This document shows, piece after piece, positions 39,117-45,823 of a DNA stretch of 64,000 bases. A program made the position numbers and the translations under genes. The notes below the pieces were generated by a model. That model did no database searches. It was given only the letters and a program-made list of their open reading frames with translations, and was not told where the DNA came from. Source of the DNA: Mycobacterium dioxanotrophicus (GTDB lineage Bacteria > Actinomycetota > Actinomycetes > Mycobacteriales > Mycobacteriaceae); the NCBI RefSeq assembly GCF_002157835.1, contig NZ_CP020809.1, positions 1,178,001 through 1,242,000 on the forward strand, read 5' to 3'. Position 1 is the stretch's first letter. Every line of letters begins with the position of its first letter.

Positions 39117-39286
39117 TGGCCGGAGTGTGGGGTGACGGCGGTAGGTGGGTGATCGCACGCACGGTTGGGTGCCGGTGGGATGTGTTCCCGCCGGATCGGA
39201 TTTATGCGGGCCGGCATGGCACGTACTGCTCGTTCGAGGAAGCTCGGCAGGCGTTCATCGCGGAGACCGCAGGCAGCGCGTCCTAA
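39116..39286 (+). CDS. 56-residue phage protein, unknown
   Basis: A small protein with GRWVIARTVGCRWDVFPPDR and TYCSFEEARQAFIAETAG, which reads as a small beta-hairpin and helix. ATG 39116 overlaps the previous stop. No function is seen. Confidence 0.5.
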   Translation: MAGVWGDGGRWVIARTVGCRWDVFPPDRIYAGRHGTYCSFEEARQAFIAETAGSAS

Positions 39287-39296
39287 CCCTTGCATC

Positions 39297-39316
39297 TGTA
39301 TTACATCTGTAATACA
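39297..39316. promoter_or_regulatory. Perfect palindromic operator of the toxin-antitoxin operon
   Basis: TGTATTACA-TC-TGTAATACA, a perfect 9-bp inverted repeat overlapping the TACACT -10 box at 39313-39318. Ribbon-helix-helix antitoxins autoregulate at sites of this kind. Confidence 0.75.
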
Positions 39317-39318
39317 CT
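39313..39318 (+). promoter_or_regulatory. -10 box of the toxin-antitoxin promoter (TACACT)
   Basis: TACACT fits TANNNT and lies 6 nt before ATG 39325, a leaderless start with no ribosome site. It is partly inside the palindromic operator. Confidence 0.55.
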
Positions 39319-39324
39319 CTTGGT

Positions 39325-39603
39325 ATGGCGCTGCACTGGGACACGGACCGCGACGAACATCTGGCCCGCCACGGTGTCACCACCGCCCAGGCCGACGAAG
39401 CGTTCGCCCACGAGGACGCGCTCACCATCAACCCCGACTACAACAGCAAGTCCGGCCTCGGCATCCGCACCATCGGCTACTCCGCCAGCTACGGCGACCT
39501 GCTCAGCGTTCTGAGCTACTTCGACAACGACGGTGTCCAGCAGGGCACCACCGCGTTCCGCGCCAACCGTAAAGACCGCCGCTACTACTTCGGACAGGAG
39601 TGA
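39325..39603 (+). CDS. BrnT-like toxin
   Basis: A 92-residue protein with the BrnT layout: HWDTDRDEHLARHGVTTAQA, EAFAHEDALTINPDY, GIRTIGYSASYGDLLSVLSY, and the C-terminal FRANRKDRRYYF in place of the usual SARKA...ERRxY. BrnT toxins are RelE-fold ribonucleases that halt translation. It is the first gene of a two-gene operon with a ribbon-helix-helix partner and an autoregulatory palindrome, so it is very probably a type II toxin. It may stabilise the prophage or exclude other phages. Confidence 0.78.
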   Translation: MALHWDTDRDEHLARHGVTTAQADEAFAHEDALTINPDYNSKSGLGIRTIGYSASYGDLLSVLSYFDNDGVQQGTTAFRANRKDRRYYFGQE

Positions 39604-39608
39604 TCACG

Positions 39609-40193
39609 ATGGACCAGCACAAGATGAGCAACGAAGAGCTCCGCGACCTGATGGACGAAGAGGCCCGGGCCGCAGAGGCTGCCGCCTACGACGACGAGGA
39701 CGACGGGGCGCCGCTGCCCCCGCATGTGACCGTGAGCCGGCCGAACCGGGCGCGCAGCAAGGTGCTGCAGGTCCGACTGAACCCCGACGAGTTCGAAGCT
39801 GTCGAGCGGGCAGCGGAGCGGCGGGGATTGCCTGCGTCGACCGTGGCGCGTGACCGGCTGTTGAAGATGCTCAGGGAGGATGCAGCGCCGGAATGGACTC
39901 TCGAGCAGCAGGTGAATGCGTTGAAAGCTGTCGATATCGTGCGGGCCGCGGTCAGTAGCAGCGATCCGGAGGAGAGCGCCGCCGCAGCGACTATGGAGGT
40001 CGCGAAGTTGGTCCCAGGTGGGCCCCGTGCGACGGATGCAGCGTTTGCGAAGGTGGCTCCGGACATCATCACGGGCCTGGCAAATGTGGCGCGCACGCTC
40101 GCTGAGCATTCCGCCGAACGGAGTGGGCTTTCGGTGGATCAGGTGATCGCAGACGTTGTCGAGGGTGTTCGGAAGGTAAGGATCGTCGGCTGA
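39609..40193 (+). CDS. Ribbon-helix-helix antitoxin (BrnA-like), extended
   Basis: A 194-residue protein. An acidic N-terminus (about 1-40) is followed by a ribbon-helix-helix domain (about 50-90): RSKVLQVRLNPDEFEAVERA and ERRGLPASTVARDRLLKML. The C-terminal 100 residues are helical and absent from usual BrnA, which is about 80-100 residues long. CAGGAG lies 9 nt before ATG 39609; GTG 39600 is an alternative. It should neutralise the toxin and bind the palindrome at 39297. The extension is a novelty. Confidence 0.72.
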   Translation: MDQHKMSNEELRDLMDEEARAAEAAAYDDEDDGAPLPPHVTVSRPNRARSKVLQVRLNPDEFEAVERAAERRGLPASTVARDRLLKMLREDAAPEWTLEQQVNALKAVDIVRAAVSSSDPEESAAAATMEVAKLVPGGPRATDAAFAKVAPDIITGLANVARTLAEHSAERSGLSVDQVIADVVEGVRKVRIVG

Positions 40194-40224
40194 GCGCTCA
40201 CCGCGCCCTGCCACTCTGGTCGCC

Positions 40225-41766
40225 GTGGATCCAGTCCAGGTGCTCACGGCCATCCGGCACGTGCGGGCGACGCGTGCTCAACGCCGGCCGAAGTCACCCG
40301 CCGAACTGGCGCGTCTGCTGGACCCGAAGTTCCGTGTGACGCCGACGATTCGGCTGCTGTCCGACCTCGCGGTCCGATCGGTCACACAGCCTGACGAGCG
40401 TGACGCGGTGTCGACTCCGCCGCGGACCGGCAAGTCCCGCATGCTGGCCATCTGGACGTCCGTCTGGGCGCTGATGGAAAACCCTGACCTCGAAATCGTG
40501 ATCGTGTCCTACTCGGATGAGTTGGCGCAGGTGCATTCTCGTGAGGTCCGCAAGATCATCAACGAGCACGGCGACTTTCTCGGCTTCCGGTTGGCGCGGG
40601 ACAAGACGGCGGTAGGGCAGTGGCGCGTCGAGGGCCACGAGGGTGGCGTCCTGGCGACGGGCATCAACTCGGGTGTGACGGGTTTCGGTGCGGATCTGAT
40701 GATCATCGATGACCCGGTTAAGGATGCGGCGGAGGCGGATTCGAAGGCGCACCGCAAGCGTGTGCTGAACGAGTTTCAGTCGACGTTGTCGACGCGTGTG
40801 CATCCGGGCGGCTCGATCCTGTTGGTGATGACGCGGTGGCATGAGGAGGATTTGGCTGGCGCGTTGTTGAAGCAGGATCCGAAGCGGTGGCGGCGCACCA
40901 ACATTCCCGCCGTGAGCGACGCGAAGATTCCTGACGCGTTGGGTCGGCCTCCGGGCGTTGCGATGATCTCGGCGCTGGGCTACACGGCAGCGGATTTCGC
41001 GGCGACGCGCCGCATGGTGGGGGAGCGGGTGTGGTTCGCGCTGTATTGCGGTGAGCCGAAGACCCCGGCGGGCAGCTTGGTGAAGGCGGCGTGGTTGGAA
41101 CGCTGGCGGTTGCCGGTTGCGCCGAGCTCCCCGGTGTTCACGGTGGTGGCGGTGGACCCGAGCGATTCGGGTGAGGGCGACTCGTGCGGTTTGGTGGCGA
41201 CGTCGATGACGGCTGGCGGTGTGGTGGCGATGATCGCGGACATTTCGGCGCCGATGACGTCGGACGCGTGGGCCGTGGCTGCGGTGGACCTCGCGGTGAA
41301 GGTGGGGGCGAGTCAGATCACGGTGGAGGGGTTTTCCGCGCGGGAGACGTATGTGCGGGTGGTTCGGGCGGCGATCGGGCGGGCGGTCGAGGCAGGCACG
41401 TTGGGCCGTGAGATTCGGGTGACGTCGTGGCCGCCGAAAGGCCGCGCGCGGGTGGGGGATGCGGTGGCCCGTTCGGCGGCATTGCTGCAGGCGCTGGAAA
41501 CCGGAACCTGCCGTCTGGCGGGGCATTTCCCTGATTTCGAGACCAAAGCGGTGGCGTGGCAGGCGGGCCAGCATCAGCCGGACAACCTGGCGGCGCTGGT
41601 GATTGGCCATGATGAGTGCGTGCACGCGGCTGGGCTGGAGTGGGACATCGCGGCACCGGGCGGGGAACAATTCGGCAGTGGCACTGGCCAGGCGATGCCG
41701 GGCGCGTTCGGTGGCGGTGGCTCGGTGGTGGACCTGGGCGATTGGATGTCGCGCAAGATCAGTTGA
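40225..41766 (+). CDS. terL: Terminase large subunit
   Basis: A 513-residue packaging motor. The ATPase domain has Walker A STPPRTGKSRM (about 63-73), Walker B LMIIDDPVKD (about 157-166), and the coupling motif SILLVMTRWHEEDLAG. The nuclease domain carries FTVVAVDPSDSGEGDSCGLV with acidic metal ligands and further Asp residues. It cuts concatemers and drives DNA into the capsid. GTG 40225 has CACTCT 7 nt upstream, a weak match to the leaderless -10 pattern seen at neighbouring genes. Confidence 0.95.
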   Translation: MDPVQVLTAIRHVRATRAQRRPKSPAELARLLDPKFRVTPTIRLLSDLAVRSVTQPDERDAVSTPPRTGKSRMLAIWTSVWALMENPDLEIVIVSYSDELAQVHSREVRKIINEHGDFLGFRLARDKTAVGQWRVEGHEGGVLATGINSGVTGFGADLMIIDDPVKDAAEADSKAHRKRVLNEFQSTLSTRVHPGGSILLVMTRWHEEDLAGALLKQDPKRWRRTNIPAVSDAKIPDALGRPPGVAMISALGYTAADFAATRRMVGERVWFALYCGEPKTPAGSLVKAAWLERWRLPVAPSSPVFTVVAVDPSDSGEGDSCGLVATSMTAGGVVAMIADISAPMTSDAWAVAAVDLAVKVGASQITVEGFSARETYVRVVRAAIGRAVEAGTLGREIRVTSWPPKGRARVGDAVARSAALLQALETGTCRLAGHFPDFETKAVAWQAGQHQPDNLAALVIGHDECVHAAGLEWDIAAPGGEQFGSGTGQAMPGAFGGGGSVVDLGDWMSRKIS

Positions 41767-41838
41767 GGGACGTGTTCGTACCGCGTCCTCGCGCCGAAGG
41801 GACAAGGCGAAACTGCCGCGGTGTGACCGCGAACCGTC

Positions 41839-41844
41839 TACGTT
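41839..41844 (+). promoter_or_regulatory. -10 box of leaderless promoter (TACGTT)
   Basis: TACGTT is followed by seven bases and ATG 41852; no ribosome site is seen. Confidence 0.45.
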
Positions 41845-41851
41845 CGGCCTC

Positions 41852-42067
41852 ATGAACAAGGACATCGAATTCCTCACGGCAGTTGCACAAGATCTCCGCT
41901 CGCGGGTGGAGTGGTACTGCTCCGAGCAGGACGACCCGGCCAGAATGCATGATCTCGTCATGTCGTTGTCGGCTTCCATGCTCGCCGTATTTGACCGCCT
42001 CGGAGCTGACCTTGGCGTCGATCTTCGGGAGGAACTCGCCAAATTCAATTTCCGACCAGAGAGGTAG
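41852..42067 (+). CDS. Small helical phage protein, unknown
   Basis: A 71-residue protein, all helix (IEFLTAVAQDLRSRVEWYCS, LVMSLSASMLAVFDRLGAD). It starts at a probable leaderless ATG and stands alone between terL and the next gene. Its start is supported by the -10 box at 41839 rather than by a ribosome site. Function is unknown. Confidence 0.58.
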   Translation: MNKDIEFLTAVAQDLRSRVEWYCSEQDDPARMHDLVMSLSASMLAVFDRLGADLGVDLREELAKFNFRPER

Positions 42068-42185
42068 CGGCAGTCCACTAGCGATAGTTACCGAGGCTCC
42101 ACCATTCCCGTGTCTAGGATCACTTGCAGCGTAACGGTTTAGGTGTCATTCGCGTGCGTGCCTGGGTAGTTGCTGGCAGCGGGCT

Positions 42186-42191
42186 TACCTT
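42186..42191 (+). promoter_or_regulatory. -10 box of leaderless mini-ORF (TACCTT)
   Basis: TACCTT lies 6 nt before GTG 42198, which opens an 8-codon frame overlapping the next gene. Confidence 0.45.
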
Positions 42192-42197
42192 GGCCCC

Positions 42198-42224
42198 GTG
42201 GGGACGAACGGGTATCGGCATTGA
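42198..42224 (+). CDS. 8-codon leaderless leader ORF (tentative)
   Basis: GTG 42198 opens the peptide VGTNGYRH (Val read as Met at the start), ending with TGA 42222-42224. The stop overlaps a TTG that starts the next gene (TTGA). A -10 box lies 6 nt upstream, so ribosomes would load at the GTG and be delivered to the TTG. The peptide itself is probably unimportant. Confidence 0.4.
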   Translation: MGTNGYRH

Positions 42225-42805
42225 CGGCGCCGCAACGCTGGCAGCCCGACGAGCACATGGTGGCCGCGGTGCTGTCGACGCCGAAAGCCTCGCGGAAGAT
42301 GACCGAACTGTCCGACGCTGACCGCGCCTGGATCGTCGCCGGCCTCACGCTCGCCGGGGTGACGGCGCAAGACATCGCTGACCGGATGAGCTGTTCGTTG
42401 CGGCTGGTGCGGTCAATCCGCGCGGAGGACATCACCCAGATGGCCGTCGTCGCGCAGACCGAAACCCGTGCGCTCGGCGACGATCTGCGCACTGAACGAT
42501 CAGATCACGCGCTGACACGGCGGGAGCTCAGAGAATCACGCACGGAAGCGGAACGTCTGCGGGCCCAGGTGGATCAGCTGCTGGACGTCTTGAGGGTTGG
42601 CGAGCGGATCGAGACGTTCCGTACCTGCGGGCATCCCAAGGTTAAGTGGAACTTGTATCGTCACCAGGGCCGCGACTATTGCCGGGAGTGCAACCGGGAG
42701 CGTGCATCTCAGTACAGGGCGCGCCGAAAAACCGCTGGCCAGAATGGCAATCACACCAATCGTGTGACGGTTTTGCACGCTGCCGCCGTAGCTTCCGCGT
42801 CATGA
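42221..42805 (+). CDS. HTH DNA-binding protein, actinophage type
   Basis: A 194-residue protein. Residues about 15-70 form a helix-turn-helix: KMTELSDADRAWIVAGLTLA and GVTAQDIADRMSCSLRLVRSIRAED, as in a common actinophage family. A coiled coil follows (about 85-125), then a zinc-type FRTCGHPKVKWNLYRHQGRD with YCRECNRERA. The TTG start is chosen because it overlaps the leader ORF stop; ATG 42257 is an alternative. It probably regulates or helps packaging near terL; its exact role is unknown. Confidence 0.65.
   Translation: MTAPQRWQPDEHMVAAVLSTPKASRKMTELSDADRAWIVAGLTLAGVTAQDIADRMSCSLRLVRSIRAEDITQMAVVAQTETRALGDDLRTERSDHALTRRELRESRTEAERLRAQVDQLLDVLRVGERIETFRTCGHPKVKWNLYRHQGRDYCRECNRERASQYRARRKTAGQNGNHTNRVTVLHAAAVASAS
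42789..42794 (+). promoter_or_regulatory. -10 box of leaderless promoter (TAGCTT)
   Basis: TAGCTT is followed by seven bases and ATG 42802, inside the end of the preceding gene. Confidence 0.45.
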
Positions 42806-43326
42806 GCCTCGGATTCACAGCACCGCATATCACGGAACAAGAACAACTGAAAAAGCTGTACGCCAAGACGGGCGGGAGATGTCCGGGAATCTGCGCGGAA
42901 GGCCATCGGGTACGGGGCGCGAACGTCGTGCGGCGTGGCAACAAGGACTACTGCCGAAAATGTGTGGAGGCTGGGTTCATCAATCTTGAGCGGATGGAGC
43001 AGCCGGCCCAGTCGGTTTATTTCATCTCCGATGAGCATGGGAACGTCAAGATTGGTTACGCCACTTCGGTCCAGGCTCGTTTCGCTGATCTTCAAGTGGC
43101 GAATGCGTCGGAACTGACCATTGTGCTGGAGATGCCCGGCGGCCCGAAGTTGGAGCGGGAACTTCATCGACGGTTTGCTGAACATCGGGTGCGCGGCGAG
43201 TGGTTCAAGTTGACCACGGACATCCTCGAATACATCGCGAGCGTCCGGCCAAAGCCGCGCAAGGTCCCCGAATACGTTCGGATCCAACGGGAACTCATCA
43301 GCAAGCAGGAAGCGGTGACCATATGA
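42802..43326 (+). CDS. GIY-YIG/T5orf172-type nuclease-like protein
   Basis: A 174-residue protein. The N-terminal zinc-type region has GRCPGICAEGHRVRG and KDYCRKCVEAG. The C-terminal domain (about 70-150) matches T5orf172/GIY-YIG: SVYFISDEHGNVKIGYATSV, FADLQVANASELTIVLEMPG, then ERELHRRFAEHRVRGEWF. Such domains are nucleases of mobile introns or of DNA-damage proteins. It overlaps the previous gene (ATGA) and also has its own -10 box. Confidence 0.8.
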   Translation: MSLGFTAPHITEQEQLKKLYAKTGGRCPGICAEGHRVRGANVVRRGNKDYCRKCVEAGFINLERMEQPAQSVYFISDEHGNVKIGYATSVQARFADLQVANASELTIVLEMPGGPKLERELHRRFAEHRVRGEWFKLTTDILEYIASVRPKPRKVPEYVRIQRELISKQEAVTI

Positions 43327-43739
43327 GTCACGACCTCGGTGTGACGATTCTGATTCTCATCGTCTACGTGCTGGCGGTGATGCGGCTCGTTCGCCTGGTC
43401 AACTTCGACACCGTGCTGGACCCGTTGCGGATCCGTATCGCACGCCGGGCCCAGACCGCGAAGTCGGCCGGTGAAGAGGCGGAGGTGAACATGCAGCCCA
43501 TCGCGGCGGAGCTGCATCTGCGGACGATGGCGCGGTGGAACACCCTGGCGTACTTCATCGGATGCCCGTGGTGCGTGGGGTTCTGGCTGTCGCTGGCGAC
43601 TGCGATCGTGCCGGTGGTGCTCGTCGGGTGGCCGTGGTGGGCGGCGTTCGGAGTTGCGTTGGCCACCAGTCACCTCGTCGGGCTGGCGGCGCCGCTGTCG
43701 GCGGACGAGGACATCGAGATCGTCGAGAACGACGAGTAA
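43323..43739 (+). CDS. DUF1360-like membrane protein
   Basis: A 138-residue protein with three hydrophobic segments (DLGVTILILIVYVLAVMRLV, TLAYFIGCPWCVGFWLSLAT, VPVVLVGWPWWAAFGVALAT). The C-W-C motif GCPWCVGFW is the hallmark of DUF1360 proteins, often found just upstream of actinophage portal genes. It ends in an acidic tail. ATG 43323 overlaps the preceding stop. Confidence 0.75.
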   Translation: MSHDLGVTILILIVYVLAVMRLVRLVNFDTVLDPLRIRIARRAQTAKSAGEEAEVNMQPIAAELHLRTMARWNTLAYFIGCPWCVGFWLSLATAIVPVVLVGWPWWAAFGVALATSHLVGLAAPLSADEDIEIVENDE

Positions 43740-43753
43740 ACACCCAGCTTGGC

Positions 43754-43759
43754 TACCGT
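43754..43759 (+). promoter_or_regulatory. -10 box of leaderless portal-operon promoter (TACCGT)
   Basis: TACCGT is followed by seven bases and GTG 43767; a leaderless start for the portal gene. Confidence 0.45.
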
Positions 43760-43766
43760 CTCGCTC

Positions 43767-45680
43767 GTGGCAGCTCCGGATTTGCGCGTCGTTCGACGCC
43801 GTAAGGGCACCGCGCTGGTCGCGTCCGGTGCGCGTCCTGTCGCGCTGACGGCAGCCAGCGCACCAGTGAGTGACCCGAGCAAGGTGTTCGGTTCCGCGAC
43901 GATGGGTCGCCGCAACAACTGGCAGGCCGAAGCCTGGGAGATGTACCGCGCTGTTGGTGAGCTCGGCTATTACGTGCGTTGGCGCGCCAACTCGTGCTCC
44001 CGTGTGCGGCTCGTCGCGTCGGAGATTGATCCCGACACTGGGTTGCCGACCGGCAGCATCGATCCCGACAACGCCGAGGGTATGCGGTTCGCGGAGATCG
44101 TACGCGAGATCGCCGGCGGCCCACTGGGGCAGGCGAAGATCATCAAACGCGCGGCTGAGTGCCTCACGGTGCCGGGGGAGCATTGGATCGCGATCCTTGT
44201 GCGGCCGGCGGCGGGTTGGGCGGATGGGTCACTGCTGCCTGAGCGGTGGTTTGTGGTCAGCCGCAAGGAAATCGAGAAGGGTGCGCGGCGGAACAGCGTC
44301 GTGATCAAACTGCCGGATGGGTCCAAGCACGAGTTCGACGCCGCGGCCGGGGATGGCATGTTTCGGGTGTGGAATCAGGACGCTGAGGACGCATCCGAGC
44401 CGACGTCGCCGGTGCAGGCGTGCCTGGATCCGCTGCGTGAGATCGTCCGCACGACAAAGAAGATCCGCAACGCTGATAATTCGCGGCTGCTGAACAACGG
44501 GCTGCTGTTTGTGCCGTCGGAGGCGAGCCTGCCAGATTCGCAGGCCCCGGTATCGGCGGACAAGCCGGCCGGGTCACCGACGTCACCAGCTCGCCGGCAG
44601 GGTGTCGCGGAGAAGGTGCAGCACATGATCGTTCGCGTCGGTGAGACGGCAGCCAAGGATCCGGACAGCATGGCGGCCCTGGTGCCTGTCGTGGTCGCGG
44701 CCCCGGGCGAGCACCTGTCGAAGATCCATCACCAGGAGATCGGCAAGGACGTTACCGACATTGCGCTCAAGACGCGCACGGAGGCGATCGCGCGGCTCGC
44801 GATGGGCCTGGACATGTCGCCGGAACAGTTGCTCGGGCTCGGCAACTCGAACCACTGGTCTGCGTGGCTGATGTCGGACAACGATGTGCAGCTGCACGTG
44901 TCGCCGGTGCTGGAAACGATCTGCCAGGCCATCTATGACAGCGTGCTGCGCCACATGCTGGTCGCGGCTGGGATCGATCCGGACAAGTATGTCCTGTGGT
45001 ACGACGCGAGTCGCCTGACCGCCGACCCGGACAAGACCGACGAGGCCCGCGACGCGTTCGACCGCGGCGCTATCACGGCCGAGGCGTTGGTCCGTCAGTA
45101 CGGGCTGCCGGATGATGCGCTCTACGACTTCACCAGTTTGGATGGCTGGAAACAGTGGGCGCAGGACAAGGTTTCGCAGGATCCGACGCTGTTGCCGACG
45201 TTGCTGCCGCTGCTCGACGCGAGCGTGCAGGCCATCGATTTCCCTGAGCCGCAGCCTGCGTTGCCGCCGCCGGCCGACAACCAGCAATCCGATGACGAGT
45301 CGGGCGCGGATGGGCAGCAGGAACCGGCCACCGAGGACAACAGCGGCGACCAGGCCGCGGGCCTGCGTGGCGATGTCGAACTGGCCGTTGTGGACCTGCT
45401 CGTCGGCCGGGCACTGGAGTTGGCCGGCAAGCGCAGGGTTCGAACGAACGACCGTGTGCAGCACGCGCGTCTGCGTGACGTCGCGACCCGGGACTATCAC
45501 CGGTTCATGCCGCCGGTCGACGACGGTGAAGTCGGCAGGTTGATCAAGGGATTTGACGATGTGCTCGACGGTGATTTCGCCGCGGCGCACGGTCTGGACC
45601 CTGAGCGCGTTCGGGCGGCGGTGCGGCGTATCGCGCGCCGCGAGCTCACCGCCCAGGTGGTCGACGGGCAGGTGGTCTGA
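43767..45680 (+). CDS. Portal protein
   Basis: A 637-residue protein. The order after terL, the length and the sequence (NWQAEAWEMYRAVGELGYYV, AECLTVPGEHWIAILVRP, EAIARLAMGLDMSPEQLLGL, AYG-like acidic C-terminus rich in Gln and Asp) match actinophage portals. Twelve copies should form the ring at one capsid vertex through which DNA passes. GTG 43767 is chosen over TTG 43749 because of the -10 box placement. Its stop overlaps the next ATG (TGATG). Confidence 0.9.
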   Translation: MAAPDLRVVRRRKGTALVASGARPVALTAASAPVSDPSKVFGSATMGRRNNWQAEAWEMYRAVGELGYYVRWRANSCSRVRLVASEIDPDTGLPTGSIDPDNAEGMRFAEIVREIAGGPLGQAKIIKRAAECLTVPGEHWIAILVRPAAGWADGSLLPERWFVVSRKEIEKGARRNSVVIKLPDGSKHEFDAAAGDGMFRVWNQDAEDASEPTSPVQACLDPLREIVRTTKKIRNADNSRLLNNGLLFVPSEASLPDSQAPVSADKPAGSPTSPARRQGVAEKVQHMIVRVGETAAKDPDSMAALVPVVVAAPGEHLSKIHHQEIGKDVTDIALKTRTEAIARLAMGLDMSPEQLLGLGNSNHWSAWLMSDNDVQLHVSPVLETICQAIYDSVLRHMLVAAGIDPDKYVLWYDASRLTADPDKTDEARDAFDRGAITAEALVRQYGLPDDALYDFTSLDGWKQWAQDKVSQDPTLLPTLLPLLDASVQAIDFPEPQPALPPPADNQQSDDESGADGQQEPATEDNSGDQAAGLRGDVELAVVDLLVGRALELAGKRRVRTNDRVQHARLRDVATRDYHRFMPPVDDGEVGRLIKGFDDVLDGDFAAAHGLDPERVRAAVRRIARRELTAQVVDGQVV

Positions 45681-45823
45681 TGCACGTCTGCAAGCACTGT
45701 GGCGAACAGATTGAGCACCGGAACTTCTTGCTTGGGCCGAAGTGGGTTCACGTTTCCGGCGGGATGGGCGATTACACCTACTGCCGTCTGAGGGCCGCCG
45801 AGCCAGTGGAGGAGCGGGGCTGA
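45680..45823 (+). CDS. 47-residue Cys/His protein
   Basis: ATG 45680 overlaps the portal stop, and the stop overlaps the MuF gene start. The product begins MHVCKHCGEQIEHRN and ends YTYCRLRAAEPVEERG, with a CxxC and later His/Cys that could bind zinc. It is short, but position and overlaps support it. Unknown function; similar small ribbon genes follow portals in other actinophages. Confidence 0.6.
   Translation: MHVCKHCGEQIEHRNFLLGPKWVHVSGGMGDYTYCRLRAAEPVEERG

Noticed and set aside
40294..42078. 594-residue minus-strand frame opposite terL
   Set aside because: It is a high-GC shadow: Arg/His-rich with no domains, opposite an intact terminase with clear motifs.
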